Below are positions 33,813 to 42,191 of a stretch of 64,000 bases of DNA, in pieces. Position 1 is the stretch's first letter. Every line of letters begins with the position of its first letter. The notes beneath the pieces are model-generated. The model did not search any database, had not been told where the DNA came from, and worked only from the letters and a program-made list of their open reading frames with translations. The position numbers were made by a program, and so were the translations under genes. Source of the stretch: Cytobacillus firmus DS1. GTDB taxonomy: Bacteria; Bacillota; Bacilli; Bacillales; Cytobacillaceae. The stretch covers positions 62,001 to 126,000 of the forward strand of contig NZ_APVL01000002.1 of the NCBI RefSeq assembly GCF_000565285.1, in the 5' to 3' direction.

Positions 33813-34040
33813 GATCATTCCTCATTTGCTTATCTTTATTTGAGCCTATTCTTGAACAGCCTCATGCAGTTTGAAAATTGAATGCTGAATTTATGCGGCA
33901 GAATGTGCAAAACTCCCATTGATGAAGTTTTCACTGTATAATGAAAAAATAGGCAAAAGCTGATACCATATCGTATGTTCTGGGCAATTAAATGGTGCCA
34001 ATTGAGAGGCGCCTGTAACTTAAGGAAGGTAGAGATATCT

Positions 34041-35180
34041 ATGGAAATTGCAATGACAATAATTTTAATGATGATAATTGGGGCTCTCATTGGCGGGTTT
34101 ACTAACTACCTGGCTATTAAAATGCTCTTTAAACCTTATAATGCCGTGTACTTAGGTAAATGGAAGGTTCCATTTACCCCTGGGCTGATTCCTAAACGAA
34201 GAGATGAAATGGCAGATCAGATGGGAAAGCTGGTTGTTAATCATCTTCTGACACCAGAAAGCATCAAGAAAAAGTTCATCAATGATCAATTTCAGCGTGA
34301 TATGACCGGGCTTGTTCAGAAAGAGATGGAAACTGTCCTCCAATCGGAAAAATCAGCAGAGGACATTCTAGCAGCGTTTGGAATCACGGATGGCCTAGCG
34401 AAAACGGAGAACCGCATAAACTTATTAATTGAGCAGAAGTATGAAAAAATTATTAGTGAATATCGAGGCCTGCCTCTTAAAGAAGTTATTCCTCAGGGTC
34501 TTTTGGATAAAGCGGATGAAAAAATTCCGGCTATCAGTTCAATGATCCTTCAAAAAGGAGTTGATTATTTCTCCAGCATTGAAGGTAAAATGAGGATACA
34601 AAGAATGGCTGATGATTTTGTTCGTGAGCGAAGCGGCGTGCTCAGCAATATGCTGCAGATGTTCATGGGCAACATCAATCTTGCCGATAAAATTCAGCCG
34701 GAAATCATTAGATTTTTAAGTAATGAGGGTACGGCCGACCTGATTACAACCCTTTTACAAAAAGAGTGGAGCAAAATTCTTGAGATGGAAGCTGCAGTTA
34801 TTGAAGAGCAGCTCGAAAAGGAACAGATTCTTTCAGTATTAAAAAATATTGCACACAGAGTCATTAATCTGGAGAATGTATTTAAAACACCTATTTCATC
34901 TTTCGTGGCCCCTTACAGGACTGTACTGACAGATGAGCTGGCTCCTAAAAGTGTTCAGATGCTTTCTGATTGGCTTTCAGGAAAGACAGAAATGGTTATG
35001 GAACGGCTTCGTCTGGCAGAAATTGTCCGGGAACAGGTCAGCAATTTTTCGGTTGAAAGATTAGAAGATATGGTCTTTTCCATAATCAAAAGCGAGTTAG
35101 CCATGATTACAAATTTAGGTTTTCTGCTTGGGGGTATTATTGGTCTCGTACAGGGAATCATAGCTATATTGATTAATTAA
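34041..35180 (+). CDS. yheB: YheB-like DUF445 membrane protein
   Basis: A 379-residue protein (B. subtilis YheB 377). N-terminal TM (residues 5-25, MMIIGALIGGFTNYLAIKMLFKPYNA), the DUF445 motif KVPFTPGLIPKRRDEMADQMGKLVV, a long helical middle and a C-terminal TM (LGFLLGGIIGLVQGIIAILIN). Role unknown; DUF445 proteins are found in the envelope of spore formers. Divergent from the yheC/D set; TATAAT lies at about 33936. Start at 34041 rests on a moderate AAGGAAGG site. Confidence 0.9.
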   Translation: MEIAMTIILMMIIGALIGGFTNYLAIKMLFKPYNAVYLGKWKVPFTPGLIPKRRDEMADQMGKLVVNHLLTPESIKKKFINDQFQRDMTGLVQKEMETVLQSEKSAEDILAAFGITDGLAKTENRINLLIEQKYEKIISEYRGLPLKEVIPQGLLDKADEKIPAISSMILQKGVDYFSSIEGKMRIQRMADDFVRERSGVLSNMLQMFMGNINLADKIQPEIIRFLSNEGTADLITTLLQKEWSKILEMEAAVIEEQLEKEQILSVLKNIAHRVINLENVFKTPISSFVAPYRTVLTDELAPKSVQMLSDWLSGKTEMVMERLRLAEIVREQVSNFSVERLEDMVFSIIKSELAMITNLGFLLGGIIGLVQGIIAILIN

Positions 35181-35286
35181 AGGGTATCGCCTCGCGTTTA
35201 CTGTCATAGTTTGTTATAGTGTAGTGGATGTTCGAAACGGAAGATGAATTGTCCATTTTGAACAAGATTCGGAAGGAGTGTTTTAA

Positions 35287-35637
35287 ATGGCAGTAAATTT
35301 ATATGATTCAGCCTATGAATTAGAAAAAGCAGTGCGGGAAAGCGATGAATATAAGGCTCTAAAGCAAGCATATGATGATGTGAATGCAGATCCGTCTGCA
35401 AAAGCAATGTTTGATAACTTCCGCAAAATCCAGATGGAACTACAGCAAAAACAAATGATGGGCCAGGATATTACACAGGAAGAAGTAGAACAGGCTCAAA
35501 AGACAGTCGCACTTGTACAGCAGCACGCCCAGATCTCAAAGCTTATGGAAGCAGAACAGCGCATGAGCATGATGATTGCAGAAATGAACAAAATCATCAT
35601 GAAGCCTCTTGAAGAGCTTTATGGTGCAGCTGAATAA
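35287..35637 (+). CDS. yheA: YheA, YlbF/YmcA-family helical protein
   Basis: A 116-residue helical protein of the YlbF/YmcA family (NLYDSAYELEKAVRESDEYKALKQAYDDV, then Q- and M-rich helices). YlbF and YmcA form a complex that controls RNase Y and development in B. subtilis; the job of the YheA paralogue is unclear. GGAAGGAGTG precedes the ATG. Directly downstream of yheB, as in B. subtilis. Confidence 0.93.
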   Translation: MAVNLYDSAYELEKAVRESDEYKALKQAYDDVNADPSAKAMFDNFRKIQMELQQKQMMGQDITQEEVEQAQKTVALVQQHAQISKLMEAEQRMSMMIAEMNKIIMKPLEELYGAAE

Positions 35638-35647
35638 TACCATCAGA

Positions 35648-35677
35648 AAACTCCCGGAAATTGGATTCCGGGAGTTT
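35648..35677 (+). terminator. Terminator of yheBA
   Basis: AAACTCCCGGAA/TTCCGGGAGTTT 12-bp stem, 6-nt loop, seven T residues. Confidence 0.92.
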
Positions 35678-35768
35678 TTTTATAAGAAAAATGCATCTAT
35701 CTATATTAAACTGTACAAGGTTTGGGTACCTTTATGATAGATATTGATTTAATGAAAGGGGCAGCACA

Positions 35769-36293
35769 TTGAATAAAGCCATTTTTCTGGACCGGGACGG
35801 CGTTTTGAATGAGGTTTTATCAGACAGGGTAAAATTCGTTAACAAGCCTGAGCAGTTATATTTACTGGAAGGGGCTGCAGAAGCTGTGGCAGCACTGACC
35901 AAAGCCGGATATGAAATTTTCGTTGTGACCAATCAGGGCGGCGTGGGACTCGGCTTTTTGAAAGAAAGGGAGCTAAAGAGAATTCATGAAAGGCTGCAGG
36001 AGCTTGTTGCAGAAAAAGGCGGACATATTAAAGAGGTCGCCTATTGTCCTCATAAGCCGAAAGCAGGCTGTGAATGCCGTAAGCCTAATGCAGGCATGCT
36101 GGTGGATTTGGCTGAAAGGCACCATCTTGATTTGTCAAGAAGCATTATGGCAGGCGATCACGAGCGGGACATTGAAGCGGGCAGGAAGGCTGGCTGTAAA
36201 ACTGTTTTTATCGGCTCGGGTCCAACAAGTGCAGATATCCAGGCCCCATCACTTTTTGAGGCAGTGGAGGATATATTGGGTATGCTTAAATAG
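35769..36293 (+). CDS. HAD-IIIA phosphatase, GmhB-like
   Basis: A 174-residue HAD phosphatase: FLDRDGVLNE (nucleophile and acid Asp), VTNQGG, a Cys-rich loop C-PHKPKAGCECRKPN that binds structural Zn in the D-glycero-D-manno-heptose-1,7-bisphosphate 7-phosphatase group, and GDHERDIEAGRKAG. Sugar-phosphate dephosphorylation is likely, but no heptose genes are nearby. TTG start at 35769 after AAAGGGG. Monocistronic. Confidence 0.9.
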   Translation: MNKAIFLDRDGVLNEVLSDRVKFVNKPEQLYLLEGAAEAVAALTKAGYEIFVVTNQGGVGLGFLKERELKRIHERLQELVAEKGGHIKEVAYCPHKPKAGCECRKPNAGMLVDLAERHHLDLSRSIMAGDHERDIEAGRKAGCKTVFIGSGPTSADIQAPSLFEAVEDILGMLK

Positions 36294-36302
36294 AGGAAAA
36301 AA

Positions 36303-36328
36303 CCGCTTTCAGTATTGGCTGGAAGCGG
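36303..36328 (+). terminator. Terminator of the HAD-IIIA gene
   Basis: CCGCTT/AAGCGG stem with CATTTTATTTT downstream. Confidence 0.65.
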
Positions 36329-36359
36329 CATTTTATTTTAATATGATTTCGTTTTAGGA

Positions 36360-36560
36360 TTAGCGTGCTCCGCCAAGCTGCTGCTCAGCCATTTGCACCA
36401 GGCGCTTCGTAATTTCTCCGCCTACTGATCCATTTGCTCTTGAAGATGTTTCCGGGCCAAGGTTCACACCGAATTCTGTTGCAATTTCATACTTCATTTG
36501 ATCAATTGCCTGACTGACTCCTGATACTAAAAGCTGATTAGAATTGCTGTTTCTTGCCAT
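36360..36560 (-). CDS. Alpha/beta-type small acid-soluble spore protein, second copy
   Basis: A 66-residue SASP with [19 protein letters not shown] and [20 protein letters not shown], about 85% identical by eye to the copy at 24047, with a shorter N-terminus. GPR cleavage site TE-FGV intact. Start at 36560 after AAGGAGATGATTTAC. A TGAATA box (about 36632) suggests SigG control, but the -10 box is unclear, and this copy lacks the folded leader of the other gene. Confidence 0.95.
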   Translation of the reverse strand: MARNSNSNQLLVSGVSQAIDQMKYEIATEFGVNLGPETSSRANGSVGGEITKRLVQMAEQQLGGAR

Positions 36561-36779
36561 GTAAATCATCTCCTTGGTGTAGTATTCTTGATTGTTACAA
36601 TTATAGCTTTAGGAGAGTAAATAAGATTTATTCATAGTTATTTATGGTACTTTATGGTATTTTTGTCCAAATCATCTTTGCGCACTTAGCTAAACGCACA
36701 GAAAAAACTTTAGATGTACTTAAAATTCTCCTACTTCACATAAAAAGATGCTATCCGCACAGAAATCATGAATTGCCTT

Positions 36780-37559
36780 CTAAAGTTCGCCATTATAAAG
36801 CTTGAGAAACCCAAGTAGCCATGAAATATAGGTACTGAACAGTACTGCTCCTATAAAGATGGCAAAATATGCCCAATCTTTCCAGGAAACAGAGATTTTA
36901 TGATAAAAATCCCGATTTTTATCTCCGGTAAAGCCTTTTGATTCCATTGCCATGGCCGTCCTCTCAGCTTTACGGATCGCTCCTGCCAGGAGAGGAACTG
37001 TATATCTCTTAAACTCTGCCATTTTCTCCGGGAGTGTCCGGGCTTTGGGTACTCCCCTGATCCGGTGGGCACTTCGGATAATCTCAAATTCTTCTTTCAT
37101 TAATGGCAGGAACCGATAGCCTGCCATGATTCCATATGCAAGCTTTGGAGGGAGCCGGCATTGCTGCATTAAACTGAGCAGAAATTCTGTCGGCTTTGTG
37201 GTTAAAATGAACAGAAGTGACAGTGAGGTGAAACTTAGAACCCTCATTCCAAGGGAGAGGGCACGCTGAAAGCCCTCCTCAGTCAATGTGAAGATTCCCC
37301 ATGACCATAATATGGTTTCTCCTTCAATCGTTTTAGAAAAAATTAAAGCTGACCAAATATATACTGCAGCCATAAAGATAAATGGTGAGAAAAGCAGAAT
37401 CCATCTTTTGAATGAAACTCTTCCAAAAATAAAGGTGGCTGCTGCAGTCATCACTAAAGTCAGAAAAGGTGTAACCGGATCAAAGAAAACCGATAGAATT
37501 AACACACAGACTATGACAGTGAATGCTTTAATGCTTGGGTTAAATTTATGTAAGGGCAA
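36780..37559 (-). CDS. ykoC: ECF transporter T component of thiamine/HMP uptake (YkoC)
   Basis: A 259-residue EcfT-type membrane protein with about six TM segments and the two short coupling motifs, here AGAIRKAERTAMAMESKGF, which contact the ATPase. Start: TTG at 37559 with GGGAGGG 6 nt upstream; an earlier ATG at 37577 overlaps that site. Overlaps the ykoD end by 14 nt. Last gene of the ykoFEDC operon controlled by the TPP riboswitch. Confidence 0.9.
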   Translation of the reverse strand: MPLHKFNPSIKAFTVIVCVLILSVFFDPVTPFLTLVMTAAATFIFGRVSFKRWILLFSPFIFMAAVYIWSALIFSKTIEGETILWSWGIFTLTEEGFQRALSLGMRVLSFTSLSLLFILTTKPTEFLLSLMQQCRLPPKLAYGIMAGYRFLPLMKEEFEIIRSAHRIRGVPKARTLPEKMAEFKRYTVPLLAGAIRKAERTAMAMESKGFTGDKNRDFYHKISVSWKDWAYFAIFIGAVLFSTYISWLLGFLKLYNGEL

Positions 37560-39246
37560 ACTTTTCCCTCCCTGCAATGGACCCGATATTGTTCCTGAGT
37601 TTTTCTATGTAAGGAACCTTGAGGGAAGCAATCTTCATAATCTCCTCTTTCTTCCATAATGCATCTGGCAAACCATCGTATATCTTCTCTCCTTCTGAAA
37701 GAACAATAACTTTGTCCGCATAGGAATGGAGGATTTCCATGTCATGCGTGATCATCACCACGGATCCGCCGCTTTGGATCTTTGTTTCCAATAGCTTCAT
37801 AAGCTCCACAGAAGTCCTGGCATCCTGTCCAAAGGTCGGCTCATCAAGAAGGAGCAGGTCCTGGTCATTCACAAGCATTGATGCGACACTAAGCCGCCGC
37901 TTTTGTCCCTGACTTAAGGAAAAAGGATGCATATCAGCGTGCTGGAGTAAGTTCACCTGATGCAGAACAGCTTGAACCACTTTTTTTATATCGGCATCTG
38001 TCATTCGCTGTATTTTCAGACTGAAGGCAATTTCATCAAAAACAGAATCTGCAATTAATTGGTGTTCGGGATTTTGAAAAACATATCCTAATTTTAGTCT
38101 TAACTCCTGCTCCTTCCATTGGGAAAGGGAGCGATCACCAAAAAGGATGCTTCCTTTGGATGGAGCATATAATCCTGCCAGCAGTCCGGAAAGCGTTGTT
38201 TTTCCGGATCCATTTGAACCGGCTATTGCTACAAATTCACCTTTCCTAACAGAAAAACTTATATTTTTAAGCAAATCCTTCCCGTTTTTATGAAAATAAA
38301 GATTCTCTGCCGATAGGATGATCTGCTCTTCAGAGACTTGATGTTTAGTCTTCTGGTTATCTAAAATCTGAAGTGCAGCATAGGGATTTACAAATCCAGC
38401 AATTAATTCCTGATCAGTTAAAGGAAGCTTTTCCCCTTTGTAAATCCCTGCTTTTTTTCCTATTAGACCTGCTCTTACTGCGCTAGGCAGCCAGATACCC
38501 TCTAGGAGAAGTTCTTCTGCATATTTATTAAAGCAGTCTGCAGTGCTTCCATTAAATAAAATTTCGCCTTCCCTGTTCAGTACCACGCAGCGGTCTGTCA
38601 AATCAATCCAATCATCCAGCTTGTGCTCAATGATTAGAAGGGAAAATGCCTGGTTCTCTTTAAGCTTTTTGATGATGCGTGTGAGTTCATAGCTTGAAGC
38701 CGGGTCCAGATTTGCTGTCGGTTCGTCCAAAATCAGGATCTCCGGTTTTAATGACAATACACATGCCAGTGCCAGCTTTTGCTTTTGGCCTCCGGAAAGA
38801 GTGTGGATTAAGGTATGTTTATATGGCAAAAGATCAACAAGCTCCAATGCTTCATCAATCTTACTCTCGATTTCTTCAGGAGGTGTTTTCATATTCTCAA
38901 GCCCAAATGCCAGCTCATCCTCGACTGTTGTCATGCAAAATTGGCTTTCAGGGTCCTGAAACACAATGCCAATGTGCTGATTAATTTCACCTGGCCGGAA
39001 TTCTTCGAATTTCTTTCCCTTGAATGAAATGGTTCCGTCCAATTCGCCATCAACGGCTTCCGGATACAATTTATTTAAGCAGAAAGCAAGCGTGCTTTTC
39101 CCACAGCCGCTTGGGCCCAATAATAAAACAGCTTCTCCTGGATAAAGGCTGAAATTTACATTCTTAAAAATAGGATTCTTTACATCTTCATGCCGGAAGG
39201 ACAGCTGTTCTGTTATTAATAAAGGCTGTTTATGCTGTAATGCCAT
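37546..39246 (-). CDS. ykoD: Duplicated ABC ATPase of thiamine/HMP ECF transporter (YkoD)
   Basis: A 566-residue protein with two ABC domains fused. Domain 1 (1-250): Walker A GPSGCGKST, LSGGQKQK, ILILDEPTANLD. Domain 2 (310-550): Walker A GSNGSGKTT, LSQGQKRR, LLLLDEPTFGQD. Powers uptake through YkoC and YkoE. Overlaps ykoE by 17 nt. In B. subtilis this transporter imports the thiamine pyrimidine precursor or thiamine. Confidence 0.93.
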   Translation of the reverse strand: MALQHKQPLLITEQLSFRHEDVKNPIFKNVNFSLYPGEAVLLLGPSGCGKSTLAFCLNKLYPEAVDGELDGTISFKGKKFEEFRPGEINQHIGIVFQDPESQFCMTTVEDELAFGLENMKTPPEEIESKIDEALELVDLLPYKHTLIHTLSGGQKQKLALACVLSLKPEILILDEPTANLDPASSYELTRIIKKLKENQAFSLLIIEHKLDDWIDLTDRCVVLNREGEILFNGSTADCFNKYAEELLLEGIWLPSAVRAGLIGKKAGIYKGEKLPLTDQELIAGFVNPYAALQILDNQKTKHQVSEEQIILSAENLYFHKNGKDLLKNISFSVRKGEFVAIAGSNGSGKTTLSGLLAGLYAPSKGSILFGDRSLSQWKEQELRLKLGYVFQNPEHQLIADSVFDEIAFSLKIQRMTDADIKKVVQAVLHQVNLLQHADMHPFSLSQGQKRRLSVASMLVNDQDLLLLDEPTFGQDARTSVELMKLLETKIQSGGSVVMITHDMEILHSYADKVIVLSEGEKIYDGLPDALWKKEEIMKIASLKVPYIEKLRNNIGSIAGREKFALT

Positions 39247-39826
39247 TTTTCGTTTTTCCCCTTTTCAGCTCTTTTCCAATAGGAAAGCTGTTTAATGCCC
39301 CGGTTTTCGCAAGGCTCTCGCTCAGCCATTTCCCCAGCAATCCGGCTAGTAAAGCACCGCTGATCAGCCTCACAAAAAACATAGCCGTTACATAAGCGGG
39401 TGAGAGGGCAGCATAGCCGGAAATGAAATAGCCCCAAATAAAGCTTGTAACAGAAGAGCCCATTCCGGCAGCAATTAACACCCATGTCCGGTAATTTTTC
39501 CATTTCGTTGCCGCAAAAACAGCTTCCGCTCCAATCCCCTGAATCATGCCCGACAGAATCAGGCGGGGACCAACTGCATTGCCAATCATGACTTCAATGG
39601 CTGCGGCGATGGTTTCCGATAAAAAGGCTGCTCCGGGCTTTCTGATTATGTACGCTGCGATGATTGAAACAATAAACCAAATGCCAAAAATAAGATCATA
39701 GCCAATTAAGCCGAACATTCCATATAGCACGTTGCCAAATTGCAGGAATACCAGGTATACAACTGCAAACACGACAGCGAGTACAGACAGGACAATGACT
39801 TCACGAAGCTTCCACTTTTCGAGCAT
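39230..39826 (-). CDS. ykoE: ECF transporter S component (YkoE), thiamine/HMP
   Basis: A 198-residue membrane protein with about six hydrophobic segments and the YkoE motif LSGMIQGIGAEAVFAATKW, expected to bind the vitamin within the membrane. Starts 1 nt after the ykoF stop (TAATATG). Forms the ECF complex with YkoD and YkoC. Confidence 0.92.
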   Translation of the reverse strand: MLEKWKLREVIVLSVLAVVFAVVYLVFLQFGNVLYGMFGLIGYDLIFGIWFIVSIIAAYIIRKPGAAFLSETIAAAIEVMIGNAVGPRLILSGMIQGIGAEAVFAATKWKNYRTWVLIAAGMGSSVTSFIWGYFISGYAALSPAYVTAMFFVRLISGALLAGLLGKWLSESLAKTGALNSFPIGKELKRGKTKNGITA

Positions 39827-39827
39827 A

Positions 39828-40430
39828 TTACTCAGTCCCCTTTTTGGAAGGACTGTTTGCAGACATATTCACCGTCATAACAATATGCGTAGAATCGCTT
39901 TTCTTACAGTTTTCAAAAGCATCCTCCAGTGTTTTAAAAACAGCGTGTGCATCTCCATCTAATCTTGAAGCATAATGCACCCCTTTAGTAAAAGTACCCT
40001 TCTTTGCAAGCTCGACCTGGTCCATAATGACGTTCATGTAATCAGGAATCCCCATCGGATAAAGGGCGAACTGGACAGCGACTTCCTGGCTGTTCCCTGC
40101 TGCTGATTCTTCATTCGCCCGTTCCTCATTTTCAGCAAGATAAGCATCGCCTGCAGAATCACCGGGACATCCATTTGAAAAAGTGCCGTTAAATACTACA
40201 TGGTCACCATGCTTAACAGCTTCAAGATAAATAGCTTTGACCACATCAAAAACATGAATGGACCTGCCTCGCACACAGGTGCTCACATCATCTGTTTCCA
40301 TCCATACCTTGCTCGTGTCCACTTCTTTTAGAGCTGATAAAATAACATCTGCAAACCTGTCAGTCATTGGATAAATTGAAAACCTGCACCCCGTAATTTC
40401 ACTTGTTCCACATAGAAAATTTTCCTGCAT
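39828..40430 (-). CDS. ykoF: Thiamine/HMP-binding protein YkoF
   Basis: A 200-residue soluble protein built of two similar halves (ITGCRFSIYPMTDRFADVIL and VAVQFALYPMGIPDYMNVIM), the tandem ferredoxin-like fold of YkoF, known to bind thiamine and HMP. First gene of the operon. AACTAGGAGGATGTC precedes the ATG. Repeat copy T3 separates it from the TPP riboswitch and terminator. Confidence 0.93.
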   Translation of the reverse strand: MQENFLCGTSEITGCRFSIYPMTDRFADVILSALKEVDTSKVWMETDDVSTCVRGRSIHVFDVVKAIYLEAVKHGDHVVFNGTFSNGCPGDSAGDAYLAENEERANEESAAGNSQEVAVQFALYPMGIPDYMNVIMDQVELAKKGTFTKGVHYASRLDGDAHAVFKTLEDAFENCKKSDSTHIVMTVNMSANSPSKKGTE

Positions 40431-40461
40431 TTTGACATCCTCCTAGTTTAGTTTTAATGAA

Positions 40462-40683
40462 AGGCTATTTTCGCAAGGTTTGTTGCTTCATGTATATGAT
40501 TTACTGAGTTGATTGTAGCGGAAGGTGCGAGAATCCTGCGGGAGTAGCGGGACAGATGAGACCCCGCAGACGCGCAGCGTCGGGGAGGCTCACCGCCCGC
40601 CCCGCGGAAAGCGAGCAGCCTGGAGCGGAAATCAACGGACAACATTAATAGGCGAAAAACAACAATTTACACGAAAAGAGCCT
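40462..40683. repeat. Dispersed repeat family T, copy 3, MITE-like with terminal inverted repeats
   Basis: The core (40502-40640) matches copies 1 and 2. The ends AGGCTATTTTCGCAAGG and ACACGAAAAGAGCCT form imperfect terminal inverted repeats of about 20 bp around a 222-bp unit. No coding capacity. Located between the riboswitch terminator and ykoF. Confidence 0.8.
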
Positions 40684-40696
40684 AATGAAAATAAAA

Positions 40697-40724
40697 AACT
40701 GCATTCCCATAAGGAAATGCAGTT
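40697..40724 (-). terminator. Expression-platform terminator of the TPP riboswitch
   Basis: AACTGCATTTCC/GGGAATGCAGTT stem, 4-nt loop, then TTTTTATTTT on the minus strand, 33 nt after the aptamer. Confidence 0.85.
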
Positions 40725-40756
40725 GAATGTTATCAATACACTATAAATGATAGCCG

Positions 40757-40847
40757 TTCACCTGCACTTCCCCACGCTGGTATTATCCAGATCGGGTGAT
40801 AAGAGTCAGAACGGATTGTTCTTCTCAGCCAAAAAGCTCCCCTAGTG
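40757..40847 (-). promoter_or_regulatory. TPP (THI-box) riboswitch controlling ykoFEDC
   Basis: Minus strand shows the aptamer landmarks in order: AGGGGAGC, GGCTGAGA, GACTCTTATCACCCGATCTGG, GGATAATACCAGCGTGGGGAAG, GTGCAGGTGAAC. Binding of thiamine pyrophosphate should favour the terminator at 40697 and switch off the uptake operon. Confidence 0.95.
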
Positions 40848-41082
40848 CAAAACTTGGATATGCAGTTTTTAATGATTCCATCTTAATACGGAGCAAACAA
40901 AATGTAAATGAATAATTTATCATTTTTTATATCAAATGATCGGTGTAATCAGGCATTAGCCGTCATTTAGCAGTTAAACTATGAAAAAATTTCCTCATTG
41001 TCCATGTTATGTTCTAATCCACTCTTTTCCCTCATAAAAGTGTAATAGGACAATTTTACACCGAGAATAGGGGGCAAATTGG

Positions 41083-41949
41083 ATGATATACAGAATGCTT
41101 GCTTTAAACATAGACGGAACATTACTCCAATCAAATGGAAGACTTCATAAATCAACAAAAGAAGCGATTGAATATGTGCAGCAAAAGGGAATTTATGTAA
41201 CACTTGTCACCTCCAGAAGCTTTCCATCCGCAAAAAAAGTGGCTAAAGCATTGAAAATCAATTCTTTGCTGGTCACACACAGGGGGGCATATATTGCAGC
41301 TTCCCAGGAAAAACCGATATTTGTAAAAAGGATTCAGGAAGATGAAACCTTTGAAATCGTGCGTCTGCTTGAAGGCTTTACCTGTCAAATCAGGCTGGTG
41401 CACGAAAAATATTCCCTTGCCAACAAAACGAAGCTCAATACCAATATGCTTGCTAAAACTGTTTTTACCACCGGCGATCCCATTTTTTATTCCCAGCAGT
41501 TTGTGGATTCATTAAGTGACACCATTTTAGATGAGCCGGTCACACCGCCAAAAATTGAAGTGTACTTTGAAGATAAAGAAGAACTTGAGGATGCTAAGAC
41601 AGCCATTTGGGGCATGTTTGAAAATGTGGAAGTCATTAAACTGAATGATCTGAGAATGGACATTGTTCCTGCCGGAGTTTCAAAGCTGAATGGTTTGCTC
41701 TATTTATGTGAACACCTTGGAATTTCCAGAAACCAAATGGTCGTCATAGGAGATTCAGAAGATGATCAGGAAATGATTGAAGCCGCCGGTTTGGGTGTGG
41801 CAATGGGCAATGCCCCGGCAGAAGTAAAAAAAGCAGCAGACTGGCTGACACGATCCAATGACCAGAGCGGCGTAAGCTACATGGTTAAAGAACATTTCCG
41901 CAAACAGCATCCAATCGAATTCCTGAAGAAAATGAATCTATTAAAATAA
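41083..41949 (+). CDS. yhaX: Cof-type HAD hydrolase YhaX
   Basis: A 288-residue HAD-IIB (Cof) protein, same length as B. subtilis YhaX. Motif II VTSRSF, motif III Lys near KLNGL, motif IV GDSEDDQEMIEAAGLGVAMGNA. Motif I reads LALNIDGTLL: the nucleophile Asp of the DxDGT signature is Asn here, so phosphatase activity is doubtful. In B. subtilis yhaX is made in the mother cell (SigE). ATG at 41083 follows AGGGGGC. Confidence 0.9.
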   Translation: MIYRMLALNIDGTLLQSNGRLHKSTKEAIEYVQQKGIYVTLVTSRSFPSAKKVAKALKINSLLVTHRGAYIAASQEKPIFVKRIQEDETFEIVRLLEGFTCQIRLVHEKYSLANKTKLNTNMLAKTVFTTGDPIFYSQQFVDSLSDTILDEPVTPPKIEVYFEDKEELEDAKTAIWGMFENVEVIKLNDLRMDIVPAGVSKLNGLLYLCEHLGISRNQMVVIGDSEDDQEMIEAAGLGVAMGNAPAEVKKAADWLTRSNDQSGVSYMVKEHFRKQHPIEFLKKMNLLK

Positions 41950-41959
41950 AAAGCAATGA

Positions 41960-41986
41960 AAGAGCTCGATTAGAAAATCGGCTCTT
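41960..41986 (+). terminator. Terminator of yhaX
   Basis: AAGAGC/GCTCTT with CGATT/AATCG inside, followed by TTTTTT. Confidence 0.85.
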
Positions 41987-42191
41987 TTTTTGTCTGGGCA
42001 AAGGAGAAAGGAAGGAGCAGCATGAATACATATAAGTAATCACTAGGAATCATTTCCCTTATATTGACCTTGTTTCACCATTTCTGTACACTAAAAGAAG
42101 TTTGTCAACATGAAAAGCAGTCACTTTGCAGCTGCCCTCTGAAAACAAAGACATCGGCAGATTAATATACTTTCTAAAAAAGGTGATCAAT

